A DNA stretch of 64,000 bases from JAKAGZ01 sp963748105 (lineage in GTDB: Bacteria > Bacteroidota > Ignavibacteria > Ignavibacteriales > Ignavibacteriaceae), in NCBI GenBank assembly GCA_963748105.1, contig CAVVHP010000011.1, positions 310,001-374,000 of the forward strand, written 5' to 3'. Under the pieces are notes generated by a model. It saw only the letters and a program-made list of their open reading frames with translations, searched no databases and was not told the origin of the DNA. Position 1 is the stretch's first letter, and every line of letters begins with the position of its first letter. Both the position numbers and the translations under genes were made by a program. Below are positions 55,507 to 64,000 of the stretch, piece by piece.

Positions 55507-55512
55507 TTTTAT

Positions 55513-55540
55513 TGGCCTGGCTATTTGCCGGGCCATTTTT
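55513..55540 (+). terminator. Rho-independent terminator after yebC
   Basis: Stem TGGCCTGGC / GCCGGGCCA (one G-U pair, 5-base loop) followed by TTTTT. Confidence 0.85.
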
Positions 55541-55560
55541 CAAACATCACTCAAGATTAA

Positions 55561-56098
55561 ATGATTATTTTCGGAGTTGATCCCGGTACAAATTTTACCG
55601 GATTCGGAATTATTAAAACCAACAAAAATTCCTTTACAAAAGTTGTAAACGGCCTTATAAAATTACCTGTAAGTAAAACTCTCCCGGAAAAATTGGAAAT
55701 TATATACGGTGAACTGAATAAGCTAATTAAAACTTATAAACCCGATGAATTTGCAATTGAGACTGCATTTTATGGAAAAAATGTACAGTCGGCAATGAAG
55801 ATAGGCTATGCAAGAGGTGTGTCAATACTTGCTGCTATTCACAACAAAGTGCCCACAAGTGAATATTCTCCGAGAGAAGTTAAAAAATCTGTAGTTGGAA
55901 ACGGTGCCGCATCAAAAGAGCAGGTAAGCTTTATGATTAAAAGTCTGCTTGAATTTAAAAAATGAAAAAATGAAATTTGACGAGAGCGACGCACTTGCTA
56001 TTGCTTTATGTCATGCATTCAGGATAAAAAGAGTTACAAGTAAAACTAAAGACTGGAAAGCATTTATTGAAGCCAATCCTGACAGGGTAATTGGTTAA
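55561..56098 (+). CDS. ruvC: Holliday junction resolvase RuvC (one frameshift)
   Basis: The endonuclease that cuts Holliday junctions with RuvAB; about 178 residues when repaired. D7 in FGVDPGTNFTGFGI and E67 in FAIETAFYGKN are catalytic. SPREVKKSVVGNGAASKEQV is the central signature. The frame stops at 55963-55965 inside a poly-A run. Removing one A from the six at 55957-55962 continues with KMKFDESDALAIALCHAF, which supplies the last two catalytic Asp residues, and ends at TAA 56096-56098. The homopolymer position suggests a sequencing error. Followed 20 bp later by ruvA. No copy of the lexA operator is visible upstream. Confidence 0.9.
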
Positions 56099-56118
56099 GA
56101 AAACAAACAGGATTTAAT

Positions 56119-56700
56119 ATGATAGGTTATTTATCAGGCAAGATAATTTCTTCGAAACCAACCAGGTTGTTACTTGATGTTAACGGGGTTGGATATGTAA
56201 TTAATATTTCAATAAATACATTTGAAAAAATTACTGATAAACAAACAGCCTCACTTTTTATTTATACAAGTGTTAAGGAAGACTCCATTTCTTTATTTGG
56301 ATTTTTCACGGAATCAGAAAAGGAAATGTTTGAACTTTTAATCTCGGTAAATGGTATCGGACCTAAGTTGGCACTAAGTATACTCTCGGGGATACAGATA
56401 GGGGATCTTAGAAACGCAATAAATACCGGAGATGTTTCCAGAATTGTTACAATTCCCGGAATTGGAAGAAAGACAGCTGATAGGCTGGTGCTTGAATTGA
56501 AAACGAAGGTAGAAAAAATTACTGAGGATGGTGAAACAGAAGTTCCATTCAGTATTAAGAATGAGGCAGTTGCTGCGTTGGCAACCCTTGGTTATAATTC
56601 AAAATTAGCTGAAAAATGTGTTCGTGATCTTCTTACTGCTGAGCCAAATGCAGCCCTCGAGGAACTTATCAAAAAAGCCTTAAGCAAGTTAAATAATTAA
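56119..56700 (+). CDS. ruvA: Holliday junction DNA helicase subunit RuvA
   Basis: A 193-residue junction-binding protein. The N-terminal OB fold (MIGYLSGKIISSKPTRLLLD, VKEDSISLFGFFTESEKEMF) is followed by two helix-hairpin-helix motifs (LISVNGIGPKLALSILSG and IVTIPGIGRKTADRLVLEL). The C-terminal domain III (after about 148) would bind RuvB. ruvB is not adjacent. It ends 4 bp from the convergent hydrolase gene. Confidence 0.96.
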   Translation: MIGYLSGKIISSKPTRLLLDVNGVGYVINISINTFEKITDKQTASLFIYTSVKEDSISLFGFFTESEKEMFELLISVNGIGPKLALSILSGIQIGDLRNAINTGDVSRIVTIPGIGRKTADRLVLELKTKVEKITEDGETEVPFSIKNEAVAALATLGYNSKLAEKCVRDLLTAEPNAALEELIKKALSKLNN

Positions 56701-56704
56701 ATTA

Positions 56705-57361
56705 TTATTTTACGCTGCAATCAAGTGTTGCCAGCCCAGTAATTTCCGCGTGTAAGTTGTCTCCCTTTACAACTCGCCCAACGCCCGCAGGTGTCCCTGT
56801 ATAAACTAAATCACCTTCTTCCAGAGTCATTAAAGATGATATATATGAAACTATTTCAACAGGACTAAATATCATCTTCTTGAGTTTTGCTTTTTGACGC
56901 ACATTAGTATTTACAGAAAGAATAATTTCTTCTTCTAATGTAAGCTTAAAATCATCTACTGAGATAAAATCAGAGATAACAGCAGAGGTATCAAAGCCTT
57001 TAGCAATCGTCCAGGGGTGTCCTTTCTTTTTGAGATTGCTTTGTATATCACGGAGTGTCATATCAAGTCCAACTCCATAGCCTATAATTGCACTTGCTGA
57101 TTCTGTTTTATCAGCGTCCTTTATGGTTTTGCCAATTAAAAGAACAAGCTCAGCTTCATGATGCATTTCTTCTGAAAAAGAAGGATAAATAATAGCATCA
57201 CCTGAGTATATTAATGCCGAAGCAGGTTTAAGAAAAACAACCGGTTTTTCAGGAATCTCATTCCCGAGTTCTTGTGCGTGCTCTGCATAATTTCGTCCGA
57301 CACAAACAATTTTTCCGACATTTATATTTCTATTTAAATTTTTTATTGTTACAGCTTTCAT
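56705..57361 (-). CDS. Fumarylacetoacetate hydrolase family protein
   Basis: A 218-residue enzyme of the FAH/YcgM family. KIVCVGRNYAEHAQELGNEI, PVVFLKPASALI and MHHEAELVLLIGKTIKDADK contain the metal-binding E-x-E. YGVGLDMTLRDIQSNLKKKG with the conserved Asp follows, and GDLVYTGTPAGVGRVVKGD closes. Related enzymes are acylpyruvate hydrolases or oxaloacetate decarboxylases; FAH itself is larger. The substrate cannot be assigned and no degradation genes are nearby, so a housekeeping oxaloacetate tautomerase or acylpyruvase role is most likely. Confidence 0.9.
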   Translation of the reverse strand: MKAVTIKNLNRNINVGKIVCVGRNYAEHAQELGNEIPEKPVVFLKPASALIYSGDAIIYPSFSEEMHHEAELVLLIGKTIKDADKTESASAIIGYGVGLDMTLRDIQSNLKKKGHPWTIAKGFDTSAVISDFISVDDFKLTLEEEIILSVNTNVRQKAKLKKMIFSPVEIVSYISSLMTLEEGDLVYTGTPAGVGRVVKGDNLHAEITGLATLDCSVK

Positions 57362-57469
57362 ACAAATCTCTTTATCAATTAGAAAAATCTAAAATATTAT
57401 TTGTTCTAAAATAATGATTATAATATAAAATCTGCTACAAAATAATTGCAGTATATAAATCAAGAAAAA

Positions 57470-58725
57470 TCAGGTTTTTTGTTTTTTCTTTTTAGCAGCA
57501 GGAAAGAGGATGTTATTAAGTATTAATCTATAGCCGGGAGAATTTTTATAAAGAAAGATCGGTCGGAGGATCACCAACTGCATGCTGATAATCTTCCGGG
57601 TCATGTCCTCCATAAAATGTGAATGTACCACGTCCAAAATTTCCGTGTATATATTTCACCTGGTCAGTACCCTGGCGTTTTGCCAGAATAGTTACGTTTT
57701 TCTTTATTTGCTCCTGGTGGAACATTGTAGTCTGGCCCATAAAACCATGAACTACATTTACATGATCCTGTGTAAGCATAGTCGGTACAGGATCGTACTT
57801 TGCTGAAAAATCAAAAAGGGTAAAATAATCGTTTGCCGGATCACCAATTTCAGCAGGCTGAACATCGATATTACTGTATTCATATACGTAAGGATTCATT
57901 TCGTAGTTTGAAATTTGTGAAAGCCAGTGTGTTTGAAAAATCCAGTTTCTCCTGTGCATCGGGATCAGGTGGATCACCATCGTACATTTTATCACAAATA
58001 TCATCATTGTGAGCTGCCAGGGCAATGTCGTAAGAATCGGTTGCCGAACACATCGCAAAAAGAAATCCGCCTTTACCGACAAAGTTTTTAATATCTTCGG
58101 CCACAGTCTTCATCATATTCGATACTTTTTTGAATCCGTTTTTCTGTGCATCCTGTTCATATTGCATTTGCTGATCGATGTACCATTGTGCGTTACTGAA
58201 ACTTGCGTAGAATTTTCCGTACTGGCCTGTGAAATCTTCATGGTGCAGATGGAGCCAGTCATATTTTGACAGATTACCCCGCAGAATTTCATCGTTCCAA
58301 ATTCTTGTATAGGGAACTTTTGCATATTCCAGCACCATGGTTACAGCATCATCCCAGGGCTGAAATCCCGGAGGTACATAGACGGCTATTTTAGGAGCCT
58401 TTTCTAATCGTACCACATCCATATTTTTGTCATCACTCTGTACAAGCGAATAAATTTCTGTTGCGTTTGTTGCAGAAAGAAGATCAAATGCTACACCCTC
58501 CAGTCTGCACTGATTGGCTGTTTTTTCGGAATAATCGAGCATAAAAGAACCGCCCCTGTAATTGAGAAGCCAGTCAGCCTTTCCTCCGTCAAGCAAGGCA
58601 TGGAATGTAATGCCATAGGCTTTTAAATGGTCTGTTTGTTTCAGATCCATGTAAATTAATATTTTGGATTGGGAAATTATGAAGCCGGTAAGTATAAAAA
58701 AGAATAAAAGAATTTTCTTAAGCAT
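57470..58725 (-). CDS. Secreted protein of the family annotated as asparagine synthetase B (two frameshifts)
   Basis: About 417 residues when repaired. A signal peptide (KKILLFFFILTGFIISQ) is followed by ILIYMDLKQTDHLKAYGITF and WLLNYRGGSFMLDYSEK, the opening of a Bacteroidota family that databases call asparagine synthetase B although it carries an export signal. The first frame ends at 57880. Dropping one surplus base (G at 57903 on the plus strand) joins FTNFKL to EMNPYVYEYSNIDVQ. The second frame stops at 57546, but a further indel there continues KNSPGYRLILNNILFPAAKK to a natural stop at 57470-57472. The asparagine synthetase label should be doubted. A terminator for clpX lies upstream. 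Confidence 0.8.
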
Positions 58726-58742
58726 GCTGCAAAATCCAAACT

Positions 58743-58775
58743 AAAAAAAGTAAGGCGATCTTTTTCGGATCGCCT
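58743..58775 (-). terminator. Rho-independent terminator of clpX
   Basis: On the minus strand AGGCGATC, a 7-base loop, then GATCGCCT followed by TACTTTTTTT. Confidence 0.88.
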
Positions 58776-58811
58776 CATTTTAAAAACCTGTTCCGATTAA
58801 TTGAACAGAAA

Positions 58812-60063
58812 TTATGCTGATTTTCTGTCAGCTTCAAGGTAAATCGGTTCATCACCGGAATTTACCACATCTTTTGTTATAATGCATTTATCCACATTTT
58901 CTTTGTCAGGGAGATCGTACATTATGTCTAGCATTATGTCCTCAACGATTGATCTAAGTGCTCTCGCCCCTGTTTTTCTTTCCATTGCTCTCCTAACTAT
59001 CGCGTCTATTGCGAATGGATCAAATTCAAGGTCTACTCCTTCCATCATAAAGAGTTTCTTATACTGTTTTAAGATTGCATTCTTTGGTTCTATAAGAATA
59101 TTTTTTAATGCTTCTTCATTCAAAGATTGTAACGGTGCGGCTACCGGAATTCTTCCGATTAATTCAGGAATTAAACCATATCTTAATAAATCTTCGGGCT
59201 GTATGAACTGCAAAAGATCGTCTTCGTTTTTCTTTGATTTTAAATCTGAATCAAACCCCATACTGTTCTTATTAATTCTTGAAGCGATAATTTTATCTAT
59301 CCCATCAAAAGCTCCGCCAACTACAAATAAAATGTTCTTTGTATTAATATTTAATTAAACTTTGCTCCGGATGTTTTCTTCCTCCTTTTGGTGGTACACC
59401 TGCAACAGTGCCTTCCAGTATTTTCAATAGAGCTTGTTGAACACCTTCACCTGAAACATCCCTTGTTATAGAGGTGCTTTCTCCCTTGCGTGCTATTTTA
59501 TCAATCTCGTCTATGTAAACAATTCCTTTTTGTGCTCGTTCTACATTATAATCAGCTGCCTGCAATAAATGAACAAGCACTGTTTCAACATCATCACCTA
59601 CATAACCTGCTTCCGTTAATGTTGTTGCATCTGCAATAGCAAATGGAACATCAAGAATTTTTGCTAGTGTTTGAGCAAGCAGGGTTTTTCCAACCCCAGT
59701 CGGGCCTATTAATAAAATGTTGCTCTTCTCTATTTCTATATCATCAAGTTCAAAAAAAGATGAATGGGTATTAATTCTCTTATAATGGTTATAAACCGCA
59801 ACAGCAAGAGTTTTTTTAGCCCTTTCCTGGCCAATTACATATTCATCAAGAGTTTTCTTAATGTTGTATGGCGTATGTTCCTGCGAAAATTTTGATTTTG
59901 TATTTGTATAAGCAGCAAGATTATTTTTTAGAATATCGACGCTGCTGCCAATACAAATGTCGCAGATGTAAACATCGGGGCCGGCAATCATGCTGCCAAC
60001 TTCGTTTCCATCGCGCCCGCAAAATGAACATTTTACTATTTTTTGTCCCTGTTTCTTAGCCAT
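58812..60063 (-). CDS. clpX: ATP-dependent Clp protease ATP-binding subunit ClpX (one frameshift)
   Basis: The AAA+ unfoldase that feeds substrates to ClpP; about 416 residues when repaired. Zinc-binding domain C12, C15, C34, C37 (KCSFCGRDGN, YICDICIGS). Walker A is GPTGVGKT (120-127), pore loop GYVGDD, Walker B IVYIDEIDKIAR, and second pore region RKHPEQ. The frame ends at 59344. One surplus base at about 59349 (plus strand) breaks it; without it the protein continues IKINTKNILFVVGGAFDGID, then LIPELIGRIPV and KTGARALRSIVEDIMLDIMY, with the sensor arginines. An essential-type gene broken by one base suggests a sequence error. clpP is not adjacent. Confidence 0.92.
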
Positions 60064-60071
60064 AATAATTC

Positions 60072-61913
60072 CTAACTGGTTTTGTTCTTGAGAGTATTGA
60101 TATTTTTTCTTGCTTCATCCAGGTATATCGAATTAGGAAAATCAGCAAGTAGAACCTGGTATGTTTTTATTGCTTCGGGGGCATTTTTCAACCCAAATTG
60201 ATATATTCTTGCTTCTAAATATAAGGCTTTATCCGAATAAATGTTTTTCTCCCTTTCGCCGGTTATTTTGGATAATTTCGAAATCGCTTTATTTAGACTA
60301 TCTGTTGCTATATCCATTTCTGCGCTTCGAATTCCGGCTATATTATTCAAAATAAATGCACGTGGATTTTGGGAAATTTCTTCGTAAATGCTTTCAGCCT
60401 TGCTGAATTTTTTCTGCGCTTTTAAGAGATCTGCGTCAGCAAATTTCCTTAGATCAACGGAATCATTTTTTGCCGTGTTCAATAGCAGAGATAATTCCAG
60501 TGCATCGTTGGCTGTATTGTCTTCCAAATCATCAATAATTTCCCCCAATATATTTTTTGCATTATCAAACTCACCCTTATAAAAATCTATCTTTGCAAGA
60601 TGATATCTGGCGATATTTTTTTTATCAGAGCCTGTACGCTTAAAACTTAAAACTTTATTAAATGTTATGACTGCTTCATCAAGGTTGCCTTTCTTTATTG
60701 AAATATTGCCAAGCTGTAAATATGCATCTGCAACAATAGGGGAATTTGGCGACAGGGAGATTAATCTATGGTAATATTTTTCTGCTTCTGCAGGATTGTT
60801 CATTCTTTCAAAATATAAATTTCCAATATTCAGATAAGCCTCATTTCCAACCTCTGTTTTGGGATACAGCTTTATTATATCTGAATATGCTGAAACTATT
60901 TCATCAATTTTTTCCTGGGGATAATCAGGGGGAATAAAATAAGGTTTCCAGTTTTGTTTTAGAATTAAACTATCATTTTCCAGTGAAGCCTGAAGAGTTT
61001 TTGCGTATCCTAATTTTGCATTTGCTATAAAAGGAGAGCCAGCATAGTGTGAAATAATGTAATTGTAAACCTCTGCAGATTTTGAAAATCGTTTTTCAGT
61101 AAAAAGATAACGTGCAAAGCTGATTAATTCTCCACCCTGGTTATTTTGCATAGATTCTATCTCTTTATATAACTCAAAAGCTTTATGGTAATTTCGAGCT
61201 TCTTTATAAAGTGAAGCAAGCAGGCTTTCAACATTAATGTTATCATTATCCTGGCTTTCAACTACGCTTATTGTCTGTTCAAGAGCTCCCGGTTTATTTA
61301 TGTAACTCATTATTCTGCTCTTTACTGAGTTTGCCTGTTCGGGCGCGGTAATAATAATTGAGCAATATTCTTCGGCGGCTTTCTTAAATTGCATTGTAAG
61401 TGCATAAAGATTTCCAAGATCATAAGAAAAGTATGTAGGATTTGAAGATGCAGCCTTACCTTTTTTCAAAAATTCTATAGCTTTATCAAATGCTCTTCTT
61501 TCTATAGCGTAGTTTGCCATTACCCGGTAACTAACTTCTTTATTCTTAACTTTTCTTGTTGCGTTATCCCAGATTTTAAATGCTTTATTTTCATTGCCCA
61601 TTACATAATAAGTAGAGCCGAGCAAACCGTAAAGATTAATATCCTGTGGTGAATATTTAATTCTTTTTTCAATTAATGAAATGGAAGATGCATAATCTTT
61701 CAACTGGATGTAGGAATTATTCAGCGCAGTAAAAACCTGGTAGTTCTCGGGTTGTTTTTTGTACAATTCCTCAAATATAGTTTTTGCTTTTTCGTACTGG
61801 CCACCTTGCAGAAATGCCTGTCCCAGTGCAAACTGATTACTGAGATCATTTTTTTGCTGAGCAAAAAGAGTATTTCCTAGCAAAAGCAATATGATGAAAC
61901 TAGTTTTAAGCAT
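60072..61913 (-). CDS. Secreted TPR-repeat protein
   Basis: A 613-residue protein with a signal peptide (about 19 residues, ending LFAQ) and then tetratricopeptide repeats along the whole chain. Examples are ALGQAFLQGGQYEKAKTIFE, YGLLGSTYYVMGNENKAFKI, AYLNIGNLYFERMNNPAEAE, ADAYLQLGNISIKKGNLDEA and YHLAKIDFYKGEFDNAKNIL. The last repeats, with TYQVLLADFPNSIYLDEARK, resemble YbgF/BamD-like periplasmic TPR modules. It should be a periplasmic or outer-membrane-attached scaffold; partners unknown. It ends 8 bp from the clpX start, so the two may share a transcript. Confidence 0.85.
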   Translation of the reverse strand: MLKTSFIILLLLGNTLFAQQKNDLSNQFALGQAFLQGGQYEKAKTIFEELYKKQPENYQVFTALNNSYIQLKDYASSISLIEKRIKYSPQDINLYGLLGSTYYVMGNENKAFKIWDNATRKVKNKEVSYRVMANYAIERRAFDKAIEFLKKGKAASSNPTYFSYDLGNLYALTMQFKKAAEEYCSIIITAPEQANSVKSRIMSYINKPGALEQTISVVESQDNDNINVESLLASLYKEARNYHKAFELYKEIESMQNNQGGELISFARYLFTEKRFSKSAEVYNYIISHYAGSPFIANAKLGYAKTLQASLENDSLILKQNWKPYFIPPDYPQEKIDEIVSAYSDIIKLYPKTEVGNEAYLNIGNLYFERMNNPAEAEKYYHRLISLSPNSPIVADAYLQLGNISIKKGNLDEAVITFNKVLSFKRTGSDKKNIARYHLAKIDFYKGEFDNAKNILGEIIDDLEDNTANDALELSLLLNTAKNDSVDLRKFADADLLKAQKKFSKAESIYEEISQNPRAFILNNIAGIRSAEMDIATDSLNKAISKLSKITGEREKNIYSDKALYLEARIYQFGLKNAPEAIKTYQVLLADFPNSIYLDEARKNINTLKNKTS

Positions 61914-62017
61914 TGACTAAAATTAGTAATATTAGAAGGGCTTGCAAGCCTTTTTTAGAGAAATGAACGAAAAACATCGATTTGTGGCTTAGATTGGCTT
62001 TAAGAAGATAAAAGATT

Positions 62018-62042
62018 GCCCGTTTTTAAGGAAAAAACGGGC
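62018..62042 (-). terminator. Hairpin after the TonB-domain gene
   Basis: A 10-bp stem (GCCCGTTTTT / AAAAACGGGC) 78 bases past the stop on the minus strand, followed there by AATCTTTTAT. A moderate terminator. Confidence 0.55.
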
Positions 62043-62119
62043 AGAAATGTAATTCAAATTTGAATCCAACAGGGAAATTTACATAGGTTACAATTATTTT
62101 TTTAATTATCGTATTTTTA

Positions 62120-62827
62120 TTATTTATTAGCCAGTCTGAACACGACCGGGATTGATACCTGTACTTTAACAGGAACTCCTTTTTCCATTCCCGGATTAAA
62201 TTTTACCTTTTTAATTGCATTAACGGCGGCTTCATCACATCCTCCACCTATTCCTTTTATGACTTCCGTTTTTGTAACAACACCAGCTTCATTTATATAA
62301 GCTGTTACATAAACTTTTCCCTGTATCCCTGCTCTTCGCGCAATTTCCGGGTACACAATATTTTTTTGTATTGCATTAATTCCCCCTATAGGTGTTGGCA
62401 TATTATCAACTTTTACACTGTAACCGGGAGAATAATTCCAGTCAAAATTATACTTTACAGGCTTATCGTCTTTCTTCCCAATTGCAAAATTTTGTTTTGA
62501 TAAAACATCTGTCATTATATCAGCATTTTTTTCATTTGGTGCATTCAACACAATAATTTTATCAAGTGACCCGGATTCATTTACGAATAAACTCAGACTA
62601 TAATTTTCGTTTCCATTAATTGTCAGGCCTTTATCCTTAACTTCCTGATCAATTTGTTTATACAGTTTCTCACTGTAATTAGTTGAAAAGACTTCTTTTG
62701 TATTATCAACCTGATTCCCGGGTAAGTAATTATTATCATTTAATTTAATTACTTCAACTTGATTACTTCTTTGATTGCAGCTGATTATCAGGAAGCTGAA
62801 TACAAAAAGTATTAATAAATTCTTCAT
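62120..62827 (-). CDS. Lipoprotein with a TonB C-terminal domain
   Basis: 235 residues with a lipoprotein signal (FVFSFLIISC, Cys17), a middle region of about 120 residues, and a TonB-type C-terminal domain from about 145: PTPIGGINAIQKNIVYPEIA, RRAGIQGKVYVTAYINEAGV, GCDEAAVNAIKKVKFNPGME, VQVSIPVVF. True TonB proteins span the inner membrane and take energy from ExbBD, while this one is lipid-anchored and has no Pro-rich spacer, so energy transduction is unlikely. It lies 41 bp behind the anti-sigma gene, suggesting a link to envelope signalling. Function unknown. Confidence 0.85.
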   Translation of the reverse strand: MKNLLILFVFSFLIISCNQRSNQVEVIKLNDNNYLPGNQVDNTKEVFSTNYSEKLYKQIDQEVKDKGLTINGNENYSLSLFVNESGSLDKIIVLNAPNEKNADIMTDVLSKQNFAIGKKDDKPVKYNFDWNYSPGYSVKVDNMPTPIGGINAIQKNIVYPEIARRAGIQGKVYVTAYINEAGVVTKTEVIKGIGGGCDEAAVNAIKKVKFNPGMEKGVPVKVQVSIPVVFRLANK

Positions 62828-62868
62828 ATTATCCTCATAATTTTGTTGATCTTATCACAATCTCATTT

Positions 62869-63297
62869 TCATGCAATCCCTTGACTTCTGCTGAAGGCAG
62901 TGCATTCTATTAATGATTCAATAGTTCTGTCTTGGTTTTCAAGCTTGCTATTGATTTTAGCAAGATCATTTTTATAAGTGTTTGATTCAGCGTAGAAAAA
63001 CAAACTGATGAAAAAGAATGTTAGAACTGAAGCATAAACAAAGAGCGGTTTCATCTTGAATCCTGCAAATTTCTTCTTTTCTAAAAAAATTGTTTTCGCA
63101 AGAATATTCCTTTCTAGCTCCTGAGGGAAGTCAGTCTGCATTTCGTTAGTTACTGATTTTAGCAGGTGCTGTCCCTTAAAATAATTTCTTGCATTTTCAT
63201 CGTTTGAAAGTGAAAGAAACAATTCCGATTCACTGCTTTTATCCAGCTCACCGTCAAAATACTTGTCAATCATTTTAATTAATTCTTCTGATTCCAT
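62869..63297 (-). CDS. Membrane-anchored anti-sigma factor
   Basis: 142 residues: a cytoplasmic N-terminal part with IKMIDKYFDGELDKSSESEL, the helix pattern seen in anti-sigma domains, one membrane span (about 84-102, LFVYASVLTFFFISLFFYA), and a short periplasmic coiled segment of about 40 residues. The zinc-binding HxxxCxxC motif of ZAS proteins is absent; the only Cys is near the C-terminus. The call rests on position 12 bp behind an ECF sigma gene plus this layout. The small periplasmic part suggests sensing through a partner, perhaps the lipoprotein encoded next. Confidence 0.75.
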   Translation of the reverse strand: MESEELIKMIDKYFDGELDKSSESELFLSLSNDENARNYFKGQHLLKSVTNEMQTDFPQELERNILAKTIFLEKKKFAGFKMKPLFVYASVLTFFFISLFFYAESNTYKNDLAKINSKLENQDRTIESLIECTAFSRSQGIA

Positions 63298-63309
63298 TGT
63301 ATCCTCTTT

Positions 63310-63834
63310 TCATTTAAAAACCTTTGATAATTTTAGCATAAGTTTCTTCCTTGCTAAATGTATTCTGCTTTTTACAAGTTTTTCATCAATGCCAATTATA
63401 TCTGAAATTTCTTCATATCTTAATCCACCAAACTCTTTAAGTACAAAAACTTCTTTTTGTTCAATCGGAATATTCTCAAGTTCTGATTCTATTTTTTCTT
63501 TTAGATCTTTCATCTCAATAATTTCCAAAACATCAAAATCTGATCCGATTTCCAACTCATCGGTGTCGGCTACTTTAAACTGATCTACCTTTGTTTTCTT
63601 GCCTCTGTAATAATTGAATGCTTCAAACTTTGCAGTCTTAAAAACCCAGATGTCTATCTTATTTTTGTCATTAATAGAATTATAATTTTCAAACAATTTA
63701 AGGAAGACATTTTGTGTAATATCCTCCGCAGTTAGACTATGAGAAGTCATTTTTAACAAATAATTGTAAAGCCGCTTTTTCAGGCGGTTAAAAACAATCG
63801 TAAACTCAATTATATGGTCTTTGCTGTTTTGCAA
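63310..63834 (-). CDS. ECF-type RNA polymerase sigma factor
   Basis: A 174-residue sigma-70 family protein with only regions 2 and 4. Region 2: LYNYLLKMTSHSLTAEDITQ and IDIWVFKTAKFEAFNYYRGK. Region 4: IPIEQKEVFVLKEFGGLRYE and EISDIIGIDEKLVKSRIHLA, the helix-turn-helix that reads the -35 box. The spacer between them is about 45 residues and acidic. The start is a TTG at 63834; no ATG fits well. First gene of a three-gene operon with its anti-sigma factor and a TonB-domain lipoprotein. The promoter it recognises, probably its own, lies in the last 165 bases, where I see no clear motif. Confidence 0.9.
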   Translation of the reverse strand: MQNSKDHIIEFTIVFNRLKKRLYNYLLKMTSHSLTAEDITQNVFLKLFENYNSINDKNKIDIWVFKTAKFEAFNYYRGKKTKVDQFKVADTDELEIGSDFDVLEIIEMKDLKEKIESELENIPIEQKEVFVLKEFGGLRYEEISDIIGIDEKLVKSRIHLARKKLMLKLSKVFK

Positions 63835-64000
63835 GATATCTTGAAAGCTTTCACTTAAATAGACACATCAAATATGCGAAAGTTGTTAAATCCTCCCGAT
63901 AAAACCCAATATAAATTTAACAGAATTTCCAAGACAGAAAATATTAAATAAATGGTGATTTATAGGCCATAAACGACATTTCCGGAGGTTGTTGTTCATT

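Noticed and set aside
55507..55560. LexA control of ruvC/ruvA
   Set aside because: The upstream region holds only a terminator and no copy of the operator found at lexA.
1..64000. CRISPR arrays, insertion sequences, prophage, integrons, tRNA and rRNA genes
   Set aside because: I scanned for regular direct repeats, transposase motifs, cloverleaf arms and rRNA cores and saw none; the gene order is ordinary chromosomal.

Overview
The window looks like chromosomal DNA of a free-living, Gram-negative, AT-rich member of the Bacteroidota/Chlorobiota group, most likely the Ignavibacteria (an inference from gene content and style; no rRNA is present to settle it). The supporting signs are an LpxC-FabZ fusion, a long-form IspG, a GTP-type PEP carboxykinase, a membrane pyrophosphatase, an outer-membrane biogenesis cluster with two OmpH/Skp genes, and frequent TTG/GTG starts. 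Several promoters have ordinary TTGACA / TATATT-like boxes with 17-bp spacing rather than the Bacteroidia type. Almost everything is housekeeping. I see no CRISPR array, insertion sequence, prophage, rRNA or tRNA.

Layout. 1-6.4 kb: the 3' end of a GH13 debranching enzyme, a six-PAS hybrid histidine kinase and pckG. 6.7-10.4 kb: an MlaE permease without its partners, ilvE, and a lexA-led operon with two small uncharacterised genes behind a two-operator promoter. 10.6-32.8 kb: a long plus-strand envelope block: uppS, bamA, two ompH genes, lpxD, lpxC-fabZ, lpxA, a LipM-like octanoyltransferase, panB, a secreted beta-propeller, the two halves of HldE, tamB, rnr, and a large secreted protein combining a metalloprotease, a TolB-like propeller and an outer-membrane barrel. 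32.9-37.7 kb: the minus-strand arginine operon argB-argD-argC-argJ, preceded by an FmdB-like zinc ribbon gene. 37.9-46 kb: a lipoprotein, prs-rplY-pth-hppA, the rpsF-ssb-rpsR-rplI operon, rpmB and a YciO-type gene. 46-56.7 kb: replication, repair and isoprenoid genes (dnaG, ispG, Nif3-like, zinc-ribbon coiled coil, the RNase P RNA gene rnpB, recJ, yebC, ruvC, ruvA). 56.7-64 kb: minus-strand FAH hydrolase, an AsnB-annotated secreted family, clpX, a TPR protein, and an ECF sigma / anti-sigma / TonB-domain lipoprotein operon.

An important quality issue: the first 38.6 kb reads without a broken gene, but prs, rplY, hppA, ssb, ruvC, the AsnB-like gene and clpX, between 39.1 and 59.4 kb, carry about eleven small indels. 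Most are explained by one surplus base. Because prs and clpX-type genes are normally needed and the rest of each protein is well conserved, I read these as assembly or sequencing errors rather than gene decay. The full gene spans are annotated with the repair positions.

The most interesting biology is modest. It includes the LexA operon (LexA, a minimal WYL-like domain protein, and a possible PD-(D/E)XK-fold protein) with two inverted copies of a well-defined 18-bp operator; a small ORF plus terminator-like hairpin between a good promoter and the Nif3-like gene; the protease/propeller/barrel fusion; and a TonB C-terminal domain carried on a lipoprotein in a sigma-factor operon. I did not find a clearly new multi-gene system.
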